Source: Streptomyces chrestomyceticus JCM 4735 (GTDB taxonomy: Bacteria > Actinomycetota > Actinomycetes > Streptomycetales > Streptomycetaceae). From it: a stretch of DNA of 64,000 nucleotides. Both the position numbers and the translations under genes were made by a program. The notes beneath the pieces were generated by a model. It did no database searches and was not told the DNA's origin. It saw only the letters and a list, made by a program, of their open reading frames with translations. Shown piece by piece: positions 16,820 to 29,098 of this stretch. Location: NCBI RefSeq assembly GCF_003865135.1, contig NZ_BHZC01000001.1, positions 2,232,001 through 2,296,000 of the forward strand, read 5' to 3'. Position 1 is the first letter of the stretch, and every line of letters starts with the position of its first letter.

Positions 16820-19126
16820 TCAGCCCAGCGTCAGCCGCGGCTTCGGCGCGTCCGTACGGCCGGTGGGCGGGATGCGGCTGCCGGCGCGGTACGGCAGGGG
16901 CCACGGCGCTCCCGGCCCGGTGTAGTCCTGTTCGGCGGCCGCGTGCAGGGTCCAGTGCGGGTCGTACAGGTGGGGGCGCGCCAGCGCGCACAGGTCGGCA
17001 CGGCCGGCCAAGACCAGGGAGTTGACGTCGTCCCAGGAGGAGACGGCGCCCACCGCGATCACCGGGACGCCCAGGCGGTTGCGGATGCGGTCGGCGAACG
17101 GGGTCTGGTACGAGCGGCCGTACTCGGGCTGTTCGTCGGGGACGACCTGGCCGGTCGAGACGTCGATGGCGGCGGCGCCGTGCGCGGCGAAGGCGCGGGC
17201 GATCTCCACCGAGTCCTCGGCGGTGGTGCCGCCCTCGGCCCAGTCGGTGGCGGAGATCCGTACGGTCATGGGGCGGTCGGCGGGCCAGACGGCGCGTACC
17301 GCGTCGAAGACCTCCAGCGGGAAGCGCAGCCGGGCGGCGAGGTCGCCGCCGTACGCGTCGGTGCGCCGGTTGGTGAGCGGGGAGAGGAAGCCGGAGAGCA
17401 GGTAGCCGTGGGCGCAGTGCAGTTCGAGGAGGTCGAAGCCGGCGCGGGCGGCCGACCGGGCGGACCGTACGAACTGCTCGCGGACCGCTGCCAGCCCGGG
17501 CCCGGTCAGGGCGTGGGGTATCTGGTTGACGCCGGGGCGGTACGGCAGCGCGGAGGGTGCCACGAGCGGCCAGTTGCCGTCGGGCAGCGGCTGGTCGATG
17601 CCCTCCCACATGAGGCGGGTGGAGCCCTTGCGGCCGGAGTGGCCGAGCTGGACGCCGATGGCGGTACCGGGTGACTGCGCGTGCACGAAGTCGGTGACGC
17701 GGCGCCAGGCCGTCTCGTGTTCCGGCGCGTACAGGCCCGTGCAGCCGGGGGTGATCCGGCCCTCGGGGCTGACGCAGACCATCTCGGTCATCACCAGTCC
17801 GGCGCCGCCGAGCGCGCGGGCGCCGAGGTGGACGAGGTGGAAGTCGCCCGGTGTGCCGTCGCCGTCGGCGGAGTACATGTCCATCGGGGAGACCACGACC
17901 CGGTTGCGCAGGGTCAGGCCGCCGAGCCGGAACGGTGTGAACATGGGCGGGGTGCCGGCCGGGACGCCGGCCTCCTCCTCGACCGCCGCGACGAAGTCCG
18001 GGTCGCGCAGCCGCAGGTTGGCGTGGGTGACGCGGCGGCTGCGGGTGAGCAGGTTGAAGGCGAACCGGCGGGGCGGCTGGTCCACGTACTCCGCCAGTTC
18101 CTCGAACCAGGCGAGGCTGGCGCGGGCGGCCCGCTGGGTGGAGGCGACGACCGGCCGCCGCTCGGCCTCGTACGCGGCCAGCGCGGCGGGGAGGCCGGGC
18201 TGCTCCTCAAGGCAGGCGGCCAGCGCGAGGGCGTCCTCGACGGCCAGTTTGGTGCCGGAGCCGATGGAGAAGTGGGCGGTGTGCGCGGCGTCGCCGAGCA
18301 GCACCGTACGGCCGTGCGACCAGCGCTCGTTGACGACGGTACGGAACGCGGTCCAGGCGGAGTTGTTGCCACGCAGCGGGCGGCCGCTCAGCGCCTCGGC
18401 GAAGACCTTGGCGCACCATTCGGCGGACTCCCGCTCGTCGCAGCGGTCCAGGCCGGCCCGGCGCCAGACCTCCTCGCGCATCTCGACGATGACGGTGCTG
18501 GCGCCGTCCGGGTGCTCCGGCCCGGCGCCCGGCCGGGCGTACGGATAGCCGTGCAGTTGGACGACGCCGTGCTCGGTCTCCACGATCTCGAAGCGGAACG
18601 CGTCGAGGGCGAAGTCGGCGGCGAGCCAGATGTAGCGGCAGCGGTGGGGGGTGACGCGCGGGACGAAGACGTCGGCGTGCGCGGCGCGGGTGAGGCTGTG
18701 CACGCCGTCCGCCGCGATCACCAGGTCGTGGCTCGCGGCCAGCTCGGCGGCGGGCGGGGCCTGGGTACGGAAGTTCAGCCGTACGCCGAGGGAGCGGCAG
18801 CGTTCGTGGAGGATGCGCAGCAGCGTACGGCGGCCGAGGGCGGCGAAGCCGTGCCCGCCCGAGGTCAGGGTGCGCCCTCGGTGCACGATGTCGATGTCGT
18901 CCCAGCGGACGAACTCGCGCTGGAGGGCGCGGTGGACCTGCGGGTCGGCGTGCTCGATGCCGCCGAGGGTCTCGTCGGACAGCACGACGCCGAAGCCGAA
19001 GGTGTCGTCGGGGGCGTTGCGCTCCCAGACGGTGATGTCGCGGTCCGGGTCCAGGCGCTTGAGGAGGGCGGCGGCGTACAGGCCGCCCGGGCCGCCCCCG
19101 ACGACGGCCACCTTCCGGGCGGCCAC
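16820..19126 (-). CDS. bifunctional aryl-CoA monooxygenase / old-yellow-enzyme reductase (2-aminobenzoyl-CoA or salicylyl-CoA type)
   Basis: Fusion of an FAD aromatic hydroxylase (residues ~1-365; KVAVVGGGPGGLYAA dinucleotide fold, LGDAAHTAHFSIGSGTK second FAD motif) and an OYE-type FMN oxidoreductase (~390-765; FRLGGLTLRNRVVVSPMDM, HCAHGYLLSGFLSP with substrate-binding His, RGDDVxxx-like tail). Architecture and size match 2-aminobenzoyl-CoA monooxygenase/reductase, which hydroxylates and dearomatises 2-aminobenzoyl-CoA, and salicylyl-CoA 5-hydroxylase/oxidoreductase annotations. I prefer GTG 19126, which follows the hydratase stop with GGGG upstream, over GTG 19144, which overlaps it. Together with the CoA ligase at 9067 it supports an aerobic CoA-dependent anthranilate route. 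Salicylate is the main alternative. Confidence 0.85.
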   Translation of the reverse strand: MAARKVAVVGGGPGGLYAAALLKRLDPDRDITVWERNAPDDTFGFGVVLSDETLGGIEHADPQVHRALQREFVRWDDIDIVHRGRTLTSGGHGFAALGRRTLLRILHERCRSLGVRLNFRTQAPPAAELAASHDLVIAADGVHSLTRAAHADVFVPRVTPHRCRYIWLAADFALDAFRFEIVETEHGVVQLHGYPYARPGAGPEHPDGASTVIVEMREEVWRRAGLDRCDERESAEWCAKVFAEALSGRPLRGNNSAWTAFRTVVNERWSHGRTVLLGDAAHTAHFSIGSGTKLAVEDALALAACLEEQPGLPAALAAYEAERRPVVASTQRAARASLAWFEELAEYVDQPPRRFAFNLLTRSRRVTHANLRLRDPDFVAAVEEEAGVPAGTPPMFTPFRLGGLTLRNRVVVSPMDMYSADGDGTPGDFHLVHLGARALGGAGLVMTEMVCVSPEGRITPGCTGLYAPEHETAWRRVTDFVHAQSPGTAIGVQLGHSGRKGSTRLMWEGIDQPLPDGNWPLVAPSALPYRPGVNQIPHALTGPGLAAVREQFVRSARSAARAGFDLLELHCAHGYLLSGFLSPLTNRRTDAYGGDLAARLRFPLEVFDAVRAVWPADRPMTVRISATDWAEGGTTAEDSVEIARAFAAHGAAAIDVSTGQVVPDEQPEYGRSYQTPFADRIRNRLGVPVIAVGAVSSWDDVNSLVLAGRADLCALARPHLYDPHWTLHAAAEQDYTGPGAPWPLPYRAGSRIPPTGRTDAPKPRLTLG

Positions 19127-19128
19127 CC

Positions 19129-19956
19129 TTATTTCCCCTGCCACTTCGGGGGCCGCTTCTCGGTGAAGGCGGCGTGGAACTCGGCGTAGTCGGCGCTGTT
19201 CATCAGCAGCGCCTGGGTGGCGGCGTCCATCTCGACGGCGGCGCCCAGCGGCATGTCCAGTTCGGCGGTGAGCAGCGCCTTGGTCTGGGCGTGGGCGAGC
19301 GCGGGCCCCTCGGCGAGCCGCCGGGCGAGGATGTGGGACGCGGCGTCCGCGCGGCCCTCCTCGGCCAGTTCGCTGAGCAGGCCGATGCGTTCGGCCTCGG
19401 GGGCGCGGACCGGTTCGCCGAGCATCAGCAGCCGGGTCGCGTGGCCGAGGCCGACCACGCGCGGCAGCAGGTAGGCGGCGCCCATGTCGCCGCCGGAGAG
19501 GCCGACCTTGGTGAAGAGGAAGGCGAAGCGGGCCGAGGGGTCGGCGACGCGGAAGTCGGCGGCCAGGGCGAGCACGGCACCGGCGCCCGCCGCGACGCCG
19601 TGCACCGCCGCGATCACGGGGAACGGGCAGTCCCGTACGGCCCGGACGACCTGACCGGTCATCCGGTTGAAGTCGAGGAGCTGCGCGGTGTCCATGGCGA
19701 GCGTGGCGCCGATGATCTCCTCGACGTCTCCGCCGGAGCAGAAGCCACGCCCTTCGCCGCCGAGGACGAGGGCGCGCGCCGACCGTTCCCTGGACAGCTC
19801 GGCGAGCAGGTCCCGCAGGTCGGCATACGCTTCAAAGGTGAGCGCGTTGAGCTTGTCCGGGCGCGCGAGGGTGACGGTGACGATGCCGTCTTCCCTGGTC
19901 ACGCGGATGTGCTGCCATGCGTCGGTGGTACGGGCGGAACCTGTGAACGGGCTCAT
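19129..19956 (-). CDS. enoyl-CoA hydratase/isomerase family protein
   Basis: Crotonase-fold protein, 275 aa. It has the oxyanion motif GRGFCSGGDVEEI and HGVAAGAGAVLALAADF; at the second catalytic position it shows KVGLSGGDMGAAYLLPRV. The usual first Glu of true hydratases (GGGCEL) is replaced by AGAGAVL, so it may be an isomerase, ring-cleavage hydrolase or thioesterase-like crotonase rather than a standard hydratase. It is translated just upstream of the monooxygenase/reductase gene, 2 nt apart, so it probably processes the dearomatised CoA thioester. ATG 19956 follows a GGGGG stretch; a longer start at 20001 runs into the promoter region. The palindrome at 20029 is ~75 bp upstream. Confidence 0.87.
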   Translation of the reverse strand: MSPFTGSARTTDAWQHIRVTREDGIVTVTLARPDKLNALTFEAYADLRDLLAELSRERSARALVLGGEGRGFCSGGDVEEIIGATLAMDTAQLLDFNRMTGQVVRAVRDCPFPVIAAVHGVAAGAGAVLALAADFRVADPSARFAFLFTKVGLSGGDMGAAYLLPRVVGLGHATRLLMLGEPVRAPEAERIGLLSELAEEGRADAASHILARRLAEGPALAHAQTKALLTAELDMPLGAAVEMDAATQALLMNSADYAEFHAAFTEKRPPKWQGK

Positions 19957-20028
19957 CGGGCAACTGCCCCCTTCAGCCGGACGGCTGGTGCAGACACGCA
20001 ATCGCGCTTCGAAGTTATCACCGTTGTG

Positions 20029-20040
20029 TGACTGTCGTCA
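20029..20040. promoter_or_regulatory. palindrome TGACTGTCGTCA, candidate operator (copy 2)
   Basis: Exact copy of the 12-mer at 8919-8930, placed upstream of the hydratase-monooxygenase operon (start 19956). The remaining ~190 bp up to the rox control region show no gene. Confidence 0.5.
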
Positions 20041-20227
20041 TGAGTGCGCGATATCCGGCCGGTGGCGTCGGAGGCGGGCACGGGGGGGAGACACGAGGGT
20101 CCGGAGGCGGTTCCGGTACGGCGACTTCGCCAGGAGATCGTCCGTCCATGGCGCAGCACGGCGCACCACGGCGGACAAAAAGAAAAGGCAGGAGGTGAAC
20201 CCACTCCTTGCCACTCTCAACCTATAG

Positions 20228-23249
<3,022 letters not shown>

Positions 23250-23360
23250 CTCTGGTGGAGCGTGGTGCGTGGTGCCGGGTGCGGCACGCGGCGGGGTGGG
23301 CCGCGTAGGGCGGGGCCGGGGCCGGTGGGCCCGTACCCGTGATGCCGTTCGATGGTAGCC

Positions 23361-23407
23361 CGTATGCCTGCATGATCGCCCATGGGGTCGTATAGCCATG
23401 CAATACG
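23361..23407. promoter_or_regulatory. interrupted inverted repeat between arcB and the permease gene
   Basis: CGTAT-gcct-GCATG (23361-23374) faces CATGC-a-ATACG (23397-23407). The repeat lies in the 207-bp gap downstream of arcB (stop 23457) and upstream of the permease start (23249). Its TGCAT-type half-sites recall ARG boxes bound by ArgR; a transcript hairpin between the two genes is the alternative. Confidence 0.3.
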
Positions 23408-23456
23408 GGCGTACGGAGCCGCGCGGCGCCGGGCCGCGCGGCCGGGACGGCGGCCC

Positions 23457-24458
23457 TCAGGCCAGGGTGGCGACCAGGACCGCCTTGATCGTGTGCAGCC
23501 GGTTCTCCGCCTCGTCGAAGACGACGGAGTGCGCCGACTCGAAGACCTCGTCGGTGACCTCCAGGGAGGTCAGCCCGTGCCGCTCGAAGATCTCCTGGCC
23601 CACGGCGGTGCCCAGGTCGTGGAAGGCGGGCAGGCAGTGCAGGAACTTCACGTCCGGGTTGCCGGTGGCGCGCAGCACGTCCATCGTGACGGCGTAGCCG
23701 CCGAGCAGCGCGATCCGCTCGTCCCAGACCTCCTTGGGCTCGCCCATCGAGACCCAGACGTCGGTCGCGACGAAGTCCGCGCCGCGCACGCCCTCGGCCA
23801 CGTCCGCGGTGATGGTGACGCGGGCGCCGCTGTGCGCGGCCAGCTCCTTGGCCCGGGTGACGACCTCCTCGTCCGGCCACAGGCCCTCGGGCGCGACGAT
23901 CCGTACGTCCATGCCGAGCAGCGCGCCGGTGATCAGGTAGGAGTTGCCCATGTTGTAGCGGGCGTCGCCGAGGTAGGCGAGGGTGATCTCCGACAGCGGG
24001 CGGCCGGGCGCGTGCTCCTTGATCGTGAGCACGTCGGCGAGCATCTGGGTGGGGTGCCACTCGTCGGTCAGGCCGTTGAAGACCGGGACGCCGGCGTGCG
24101 CGGCCAGGTCCTCGACGACCGACTGCGAGCTGCCCCGGTACTCGATGGCGTCGTACATCCGGCCGAGGACCCGGGCGGTGTCCTTCACCGACTCCTTGTG
24201 CCCGATCTGCGAACCGGCGGGGTCCAGGTAGGTGGTCGAGGCGCCCTGGTCCGCGGCGGCGACCTCGAAGGCGCAGCGGGTGCGGGTGGAGGTCTTCTCG
24301 AAGATCAGGGCGATGTTGCGGCCCCGCAGGCGCGCGACCTCCTCGCCCGCGCGTTTGGCGGCCTTCAGCTCGGCCGCCAGGTCGACGAGGCCGTGGAACT
24401 CCTCGGCGCCGAAGTCCAGCTCCTTGAGGAAGTGGCGGCCCTTGAGGTCTGTCGCCAT
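23457..24458 (-). CDS. arcB: ornithine carbamoyltransferase (catabolic type)
   Basis: Interconverts citrulline plus phosphate and ornithine plus carbamoyl phosphate. The 333-aa sequence has the carbamoyl-phosphate motif [12 protein letters not shown], the [11 protein letters not shown] motif, DVWVSMGE, and the ornithine-binding [10 protein letters not shown]. The length and its pairing with arginine deiminase point to the catabolic enzyme of the arginine deiminase pathway, not the biosynthetic ArgF of an arg cluster. ATG 24458 has GGAG-rich sequence upstream (cctaggagccc). A 143-bp gap separates it from arcA upstream; a sequence GTATACGACGGTCCGTAT there (24497-24514) may be regulatory. I cannot exclude a biosynthetic role. 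Confidence 0.92.
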   Translation of the reverse strand: MATDLKGRHFLKELDFGAEEFHGLVDLAAELKAAKRAGEEVARLRGRNIALIFEKTSTRTRCAFEVAAADQGASTTYLDPAGSQIGHKESVKDTARVLGRMYDAIEYRGSSQSVVEDLAAHAGVPVFNGLTDEWHPTQMLADVLTIKEHAPGRPLSEITLAYLGDARYNMGNSYLITGALLGMDVRIVAPEGLWPDEEVVTRAKELAAHSGARVTITADVAEGVRGADFVATDVWVSMGEPKEVWDERIALLGGYAVTMDVLRATGNPDVKFLHCLPAFHDLGTAVGQEIFERHGLTSLEVTDEVFESAHSVVFDEAENRLHTIKAVLVATLA

Positions 24459-24601
24459 GGGGTGGGCTCCTAGGTCGCGGCGATCGGGACACTGGAAGTG
24501 TATACGACGGTCCGTATCCCTATTCAGGGCGGCCTGTCGGTGCCGGCCCGTACCGGCGCCGCACCCTTCCCTACTCTTCCCCGCCGCGGGCGGCTCCTCC
24601 C

Positions 24602-25825
24602 CTACACCGGGTCGCGTTCCACGGGGCAGCTCATGCAGCGCGGGCCGCCCCGGCCGCGCCCCAGCTCACTGCCCGGAATGGTAATGACCTCGATGCCGCG
24701 CTTGCGGAGGAAGGTGTTGGTGGTGACGTTGCGCTCGTACGCCACCACCACGCCCGGCTCGACGGCCAGCACGTTGCACCCGTCGTCCCACTGCTCACGC
24801 TCGGCCGCGTGCACGTCCTGCGTCGCGGTCAGCACCCGGATGTCGTCCAGGCCCAGCGCCGCCGCCATGGCCCGGTGCATGTGCTCCGGCGGGTGGTCGG
24901 TGACCTTCAGCTCCTGGTCGCCGGCGCCCGGCTCGATCGTGTACGAGCGCAGCATCCCCAGCCCCGCGTACTGCGTGAACGTTCCGCCGTCCACCATCGT
25001 CATCACCGTGTCCAGGTGCATGAACGCCCGCCGCTTGGGCATGTCCAGCGCCACGATCGTCCGGGCCGACCCCGCCGCGAACAGACCGCGCGCCAGCATC
25101 TCCACCGCCTGCGGGGTGGTCCGCTCGCTCATCCCGATCAGCACGGCCCCGTTGCCGAGCACCAGCACGTCGCCGCCCTCGATGGTCGACGGATAGGCCG
25201 CCTGCCCCTCCGACCAGACGTTGAAGCCACCGCCCCGGAACAGCTTGTGGTGCCGGTAGATCGCCTCGTAGTGCACGGTCTCACGCTGCCGGGCCGGCCA
25301 GCGCATCGCGTTGACGGACACCCCGTCGTAGACCCACGCCGAGGTGTCGCGGGTGAACAGGTGGTTGGGCAGCGGGCGCAGCACGAAGTCGTCCAGGTCC
25401 ATCACGTGGAAGCGGACCGAGGTGGGCTCCGGGTGCGCCGCCAGGTACTCCCGCTTGGTCATCCCGCCGACCAGCGCCTCCACCAGCTCGGGGACGGCCA
25501 TCGCGTCGAAGACGGCCCGCAGGTGGTCGGTGGCCAGCGGCCCGTACTCCTTCTCGTGGAAGACCCGGTCCAGGACGAGCGTCCGGGCCTCGGGAACATG
25601 GAGGGTCTCGGCCAGCAGGTCCGTGAACAGGTGCACCGCGACGCCCCGGTCCCGGAGGATGTCCGCGAAGGCGTCGTGCTCGGCGCGCGCCCGGCGCACC
25701 CACAGCACGTCGTCGAAGAGCAGGGCGTCCTTGTTGGTCGGGGTGAGTCGCTTCAGCTCCAGATCGGGGCGGTGCAGGATGACGCGGCGCAGCCGCCCGG
25801 CCTCGGAGTCGACATGGAATCCCAT
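24602..25825 (-). CDS. arcA: arginine deiminase
   Basis: Hydrolyses L-arginine to citrulline and ammonia. The 407-aa protein contains the guanidino-modifying enzyme motifs: FTRDTSAWV, the Glu/His motif [23 protein letters not shown] with the catalytic His, and the C-terminal active-site Cys in [17 protein letters not shown]. Length matches bacterial ADI (about 405-420). ATG 25825 follows GGGGAC; a longer start at 25882 is less likely. With arcB and a permease downstream it forms an arginine deiminase module, which yields ATP (through carbamate kinase, not seen here) and ammonia, useful under low oxygen or acid stress. Confidence 0.95.
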   Translation of the reverse strand: MGFHVDSEAGRLRRVILHRPDLELKRLTPTNKDALLFDDVLWVRRARAEHDAFADILRDRGVAVHLFTDLLAETLHVPEARTLVLDRVFHEKEYGPLATDHLRAVFDAMAVPELVEALVGGMTKREYLAAHPEPTSVRFHVMDLDDFVLRPLPNHLFTRDTSAWVYDGVSVNAMRWPARQRETVHYEAIYRHHKLFRGGGFNVWSEGQAAYPSTIEGGDVLVLGNGAVLIGMSERTTPQAVEMLARGLFAAGSARTIVALDMPKRRAFMHLDTVMTMVDGGTFTQYAGLGMLRSYTIEPGAGDQELKVTDHPPEHMHRAMAAALGLDDIRVLTATQDVHAAEREQWDDGCNVLAVEPGVVVAYERNVTTNTFLRKRGIEVITIPGSELGRGRGGPRCMSCPVERDPV

Positions 25826-25940
25826 GTCCCCATCTTCGCCGCTGAAGGCCCCCGGCGGAGGGTCACGGAACGGCCGCGACACGGGTTTTCGCTGCCGCCG
25901 TACGGCCGGGGCCCGGGGCGGCGCCGGGCGGGCGCACCGC

Positions 25941-28004
25941 CTAGGAACTCGTCACGGCGATGACGGCGATCATGATCATGGCGACGGCCACCACCATGAG
26001 GAGTGCGCCGACCCATATCTGGCCGGCCGGGGCCGCTTCCCGGTCCCGGTCCCGATCCCGGTCCCGCTCCGGGTCCCGTACGCCGTCCGGTGCGCGGCCG
26101 CCGCGGAAGCCCGGTACGTAGGACCGGAGACCACGTCCGCCGCTCCGAGCGGCGAACCCGCGGACACCTCGCCGCGGCTCTTCCCGCGCTGGCGCGGCCG
26201 CCATCGTCGCCGTGCCGGTGTGTGGCGGGCCGGTGTGTGACGGGCCGGTGTGTGTCACGGCTCCGAACAGCGCCCGCCAGCCCTGCTCCCCGAAACCGGT
26301 GGGCCGGCCGTCGTCGAGAAGGAGCCCCAGCACCTCGCGTCCCAGCCCGCGGTCTCCGTGCCACAGGTCCGGCAGAACCTGCCGCAGCAGGCCCGGAAGC
26401 TCGCCCTGGTCGCCGTACGGGCGCACCAGCCCGTCGTACAGGCGCACGGCGGTGTGCACCCGCCCCTGGCCGTCCGGCCCGGTGAGCGGGTACTCGGCAC
26501 GGCGATCACCGTACGGGCCGAGGAACAGCCGCGCCCGGAGGACCCGTTCGCCCAGCTCCTGGGCGTCGGCGGCGGAGCGGTGCGGAGCCCGGAGGATCAG
26601 CACCCGGGCCACGCGGTCGGCCTGCTGGGCGGGGAGGCCGCCGCCGAGCACCTCCAGGAGCACCCGGTCCGAGCTGTTGGCCAGGTACTCCCCGGCCTCC
26701 GTGCCGTCGCGGCGCAGGACGCCGTCGAGCACCTGGGCGCTCACGCCGCGGGCGAGCCCCTCGTCGGCCCGGACAGCCTGTGAGGCGGAGGAGGCAGAGG
26801 AGCCGGAGGAGCCGGAGGAGCCGGATGAAGCGGATGAGGCAGGCGAGGCGGGCGAGTCGTAGGACGGGTCATAGGACTGCCCGCGCCCCTGGCCCTGGCC
26901 CTGATCCTGCCGCATGTTGTCGAACACCGCGGCGTCGTACGTCTGGCCGCCGTACCCCCCGCTGTCGTACCGCTGCTCCTCCCGGGCCCGGTCGTACAGC
27001 GGCTCCCGGGGCTCGGCCGTCCGGCCCTTGCGGGTACGGCGGTGGTCCCCGGCGTGGCTGAGCCACTTCAGCGCCTCGTGCACCAGGCGCACCCGCTCGT
27101 CGAGGCGTTCCTCCTCGAAGACGTGCCGCTCGGCCAGTGCGCCGCGGGTCTCCCGCAGCGCGCCGGGATGGTGGCGGATCTCCATGTAGTGCTCGGCCAG
27201 CCGGGCGGCGGCCTCCCCCACCGGGTCGCCGTGGTCCGGCGAACGGCCGTCCCGGCCGTCACCGCGGCTCGGCCGGGCGGGGTCCAGGCGGGTCACCTGC
27301 TGGTCCTGTGTGGCCGACACGGGCCAGCTCGGGACGAAGACGTAGCGGAACGGTCCGCTGTCCCGGGTGTCGTGGGTGGCGAACGACCAGCCGGGCAGCG
27401 CCCGGCCGGCCAGGTTCCGCAGCGCCCACAGGACGTGGACCGGTGCGTCGCCGCCGGTGCGGTTCAGCACGGACAGCCGCTGCCGCGGCTCGCGCAGGCG
27501 CCCGGCGAGCACCGCCGTCAGTTCGTCCCTGAACTGCCCGGCCCGCTCGGTGAGTTCCGGTGCCGCCCGTTCGGTGGCCGCCCGCAGCGCCTGGGCGGGT
27601 ACGCACTCCAGGGACCGCCCCTCGACCGCCAGCAGGTCGATGCCGCTGCCCTCCCAGCGCCAGGTGTGCAGGCCCAGGCAGCGGCCGGGCGTCAGCACGG
27701 ACGGGCTGCCCAGCAGCGCGTGGGAACAGGTGGTGGGGCGGCCGCCGTGGTCCTGGCCGGGGATGCGGCGGATCAGCAGGACCGAACTCTCGGCCCCGCG
27801 CTCGCCCCGCAGCTCCACCCGGGCCAGGCTCTCGCGGGCCCCGTCGCCGGGCACGCTGAGCAGCGTGGCGACCTTGCGGTAGATGGGCCCCAGCCCGTCC
27901 CGGTTGCCCGACCAGGCGACCGGGCCGACGCCCGCGCCGCCGACGGCGAGGTCCGCGTCCCAGCGGAAGACGATCTGGTGCACCGGCGCGTCGGTCCCGC
28001 TCAC
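25941..28004 (-). CDS. GTPase-associated protein (GAP1-like), tail-anchored
   Basis: Last gene of the eleven-gene run. The 687-aa product begins [20 protein letters not shown] and resembles the multi-domain proteins Pfam calls GTPase-associated protein 1 (N, M and C regions); this is a resemblance from memory. It has a long helical middle, a Ser/Gly linker ([11 protein letters not shown], ~residue 400), a C-terminal helical region, a low-complexity RDRDRDRD stretch, and a single terminal membrane helix ([20 protein letters not shown], ~residues 662-684), so it is probably tail-anchored facing the cytosol. GTG 28004 has GGAGG upstream and overlaps the GTPase gene stop by 4 nt, fitting a physical GTPase partner. 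Likely an adaptor or effector of the GTPase; function unproven. Confidence 0.7.
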   Translation of the reverse strand: MSGTDAPVHQIVFRWDADLAVGGAGVGPVAWSGNRDGLGPIYRKVATLLSVPGDGARESLARVELRGERGAESSVLLIRRIPGQDHGGRPTTCSHALLGSPSVLTPGRCLGLHTWRWEGSGIDLLAVEGRSLECVPAQALRAATERAAPELTERAGQFRDELTAVLAGRLREPRQRLSVLNRTGGDAPVHVLWALRNLAGRALPGWSFATHDTRDSGPFRYVFVPSWPVSATQDQQVTRLDPARPSRGDGRDGRSPDHGDPVGEAAARLAEHYMEIRHHPGALRETRGALAERHVFEEERLDERVRLVHEALKWLSHAGDHRRTRKGRTAEPREPLYDRAREEQRYDSGGYGGQTYDAAVFDNMRQDQGQGQGRGQSYDPSYDSPASPASSASSGSSGSSGSSASSASQAVRADEGLARGVSAQVLDGVLRRDGTEAGEYLANSSDRVLLEVLGGGLPAQQADRVARVLILRAPHRSAADAQELGERVLRARLFLGPYGDRRAEYPLTGPDGQGRVHTAVRLYDGLVRPYGDQGELPGLLRQVLPDLWHGDRGLGREVLGLLLDDGRPTGFGEQGWRALFGAVTHTGPSHTGPPHTGTATMAAAPAREEPRRGVRGFAARSGGRGLRSYVPGFRGGRAPDGVRDPERDRDRDRDREAAPAGQIWVGALLMVVAVAMIMIAVIAVTSS

Positions 28005-29098
28005 AGTCCCACCTCCTGGGAATCGGCTCCCGGCAGGAGCCCGCACATCGCGAAGATCGACAGCAGCGGGGAGAGCACCCGCCTCGGCCGTACGCCCTGG
28101 GGGAAGCCGCCCGCGTCCTCCTGGCCGCCGGTGGCCGACGCGAAGTGCAGGGTGCACCGGGCGCAGTCGCTGAACGGCTTGAGCCAGGCGGGCCCGCCGT
28201 GGTGGCGCAGGAAGGCGTACACGTCGCGGCTCTCCTCGCGCAGGGCCCGGGCCGTCGGCCGGGCGCTCTCGGGCGCGGTCAGCCAGCGCGCCACGGCCGG
28301 CTCGAAGCGGATCAGGTCGCTCTTGCCGACGACCACCGCGGCCGCCTTGTCCACGTACGGCCGTCCGTCGCGCGGCACCCGGTCCAGCACGGTGCCGAAC
28401 GAGCGGTCGCCGAGGTCGTCGGTGCGCTGCTTGGTGCGTTCGCGTACCGCGTCCAGGTACGGCAGCGGCAGCGCGCGCAGCGGGTCGACCACGAAGAGGA
28501 ACGCGTCGACGGCGGCGAGGAACCGGGTCACCCGGCCGGTGCGTTCCAGGTCCTCGCCCGACAGGTCGAAGAAGACCACGGGCCGGGGGCGGGCCGTGCC
28601 GCCCCCGCCGACCAGCAGCCCGTCGGCGAACTCCGCGAAGTCCGTCTGCTCGGTGTGCGCCAGCATCTCGCCGGCCCGCAGCTTGAGCACCCGCTGGTCG
28701 AGATAGGAGCGGTGCGACTCGGTGTGCAGCGGGGTGGCCTTGAGGCCGTGGACGTCCAGCGCGCCGCGCTCCACCTCGCCGATCATCGAGGCGAGCAGAT
28801 GGGTCTTGCCGGCGCGGGAGCTGCCGACCAGGGCCACGGTCAGCGGCTCGCCGTTGGTGAAGTAGGGGGCGGGCAGGTAGTGGTCGTGCATCTTCGCCGA
28901 GTTCCCGCACTTGTGGAACGCCTCGCGCACGGCGTCGTCGCGGCGCAGCTTGTTGGTTCCCTCCTTCTCCAGGCCGAGGGGGACGAACTTGTTCTCGTCG
29001 TTCCGGACGAACAACTGCTTCTCGTCGTAGCGGATCTTGTCGAGGCAGTACGGGCACAGCACGCGCCGGGCGCCGGGCTCTTCTTCTGGCGTGCTCAC
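28001..29098 (-). CDS. zinc-ribbon P-loop GTPase
   Basis: A 365-aa protein with all main GTPase motifs: G1 GSSRAGKTH (residues 92-100), G3 DLSG (178-181) and G4 GKSD (258-261). The N-terminus has a CPYC knuckle (Cys15/Cys18) with a further Cys at 64, and the C-terminal part has CARC (312-315), suggesting zinc ribbons flanking the GTPase domain. This fits the TRAFAC-like GTPases found in actinobacterial conflict and signalling operons (similar to Pfam DO-GTPase families, from memory). GTG 29098 overlaps the pseudokinase gene stop and its own stop overlaps the next start, both GTGA type, so the three proteins are likely made together. Expected to act as a nucleotide-dependent switch. Confidence 0.78.
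   Translation of the reverse strand: MSTPEEEPGARRVLCPYCLDKIRYDEKQLFVRNDENKFVPLGLEKEGTNKLRRDDAVREAFHKCGNSAKMHDHYLPAPYFTNGEPLTVALVGSSRAGKTHLLASMIGEVERGALDVHGLKATPLHTESHRSYLDQRVLKLRAGEMLAHTEQTDFAEFADGLLVGGGGTARPRPVVFFDLSGEDLERTGRVTRFLAAVDAFLFVVDPLRALPLPYLDAVRERTKQRTDDLGDRSFGTVLDRVPRDGRPYVDKAAAVVVGKSDLIRFEPAVARWLTAPESARPTARALREESRDVYAFLRHHGGPAWLKPFSDCARCTLHFASATGGQEDAGGFPQGVRPRRVLSPLLSIFAMCGLLPGADSQEVGL

Noticed and set aside
26780..26850. Repeat GAGGAGCCG region as a CRISPR-like or mobile repeat
   Set aside because: Trinucleotide-type codon repeats for a Ser/Gly linker, with no spacers.
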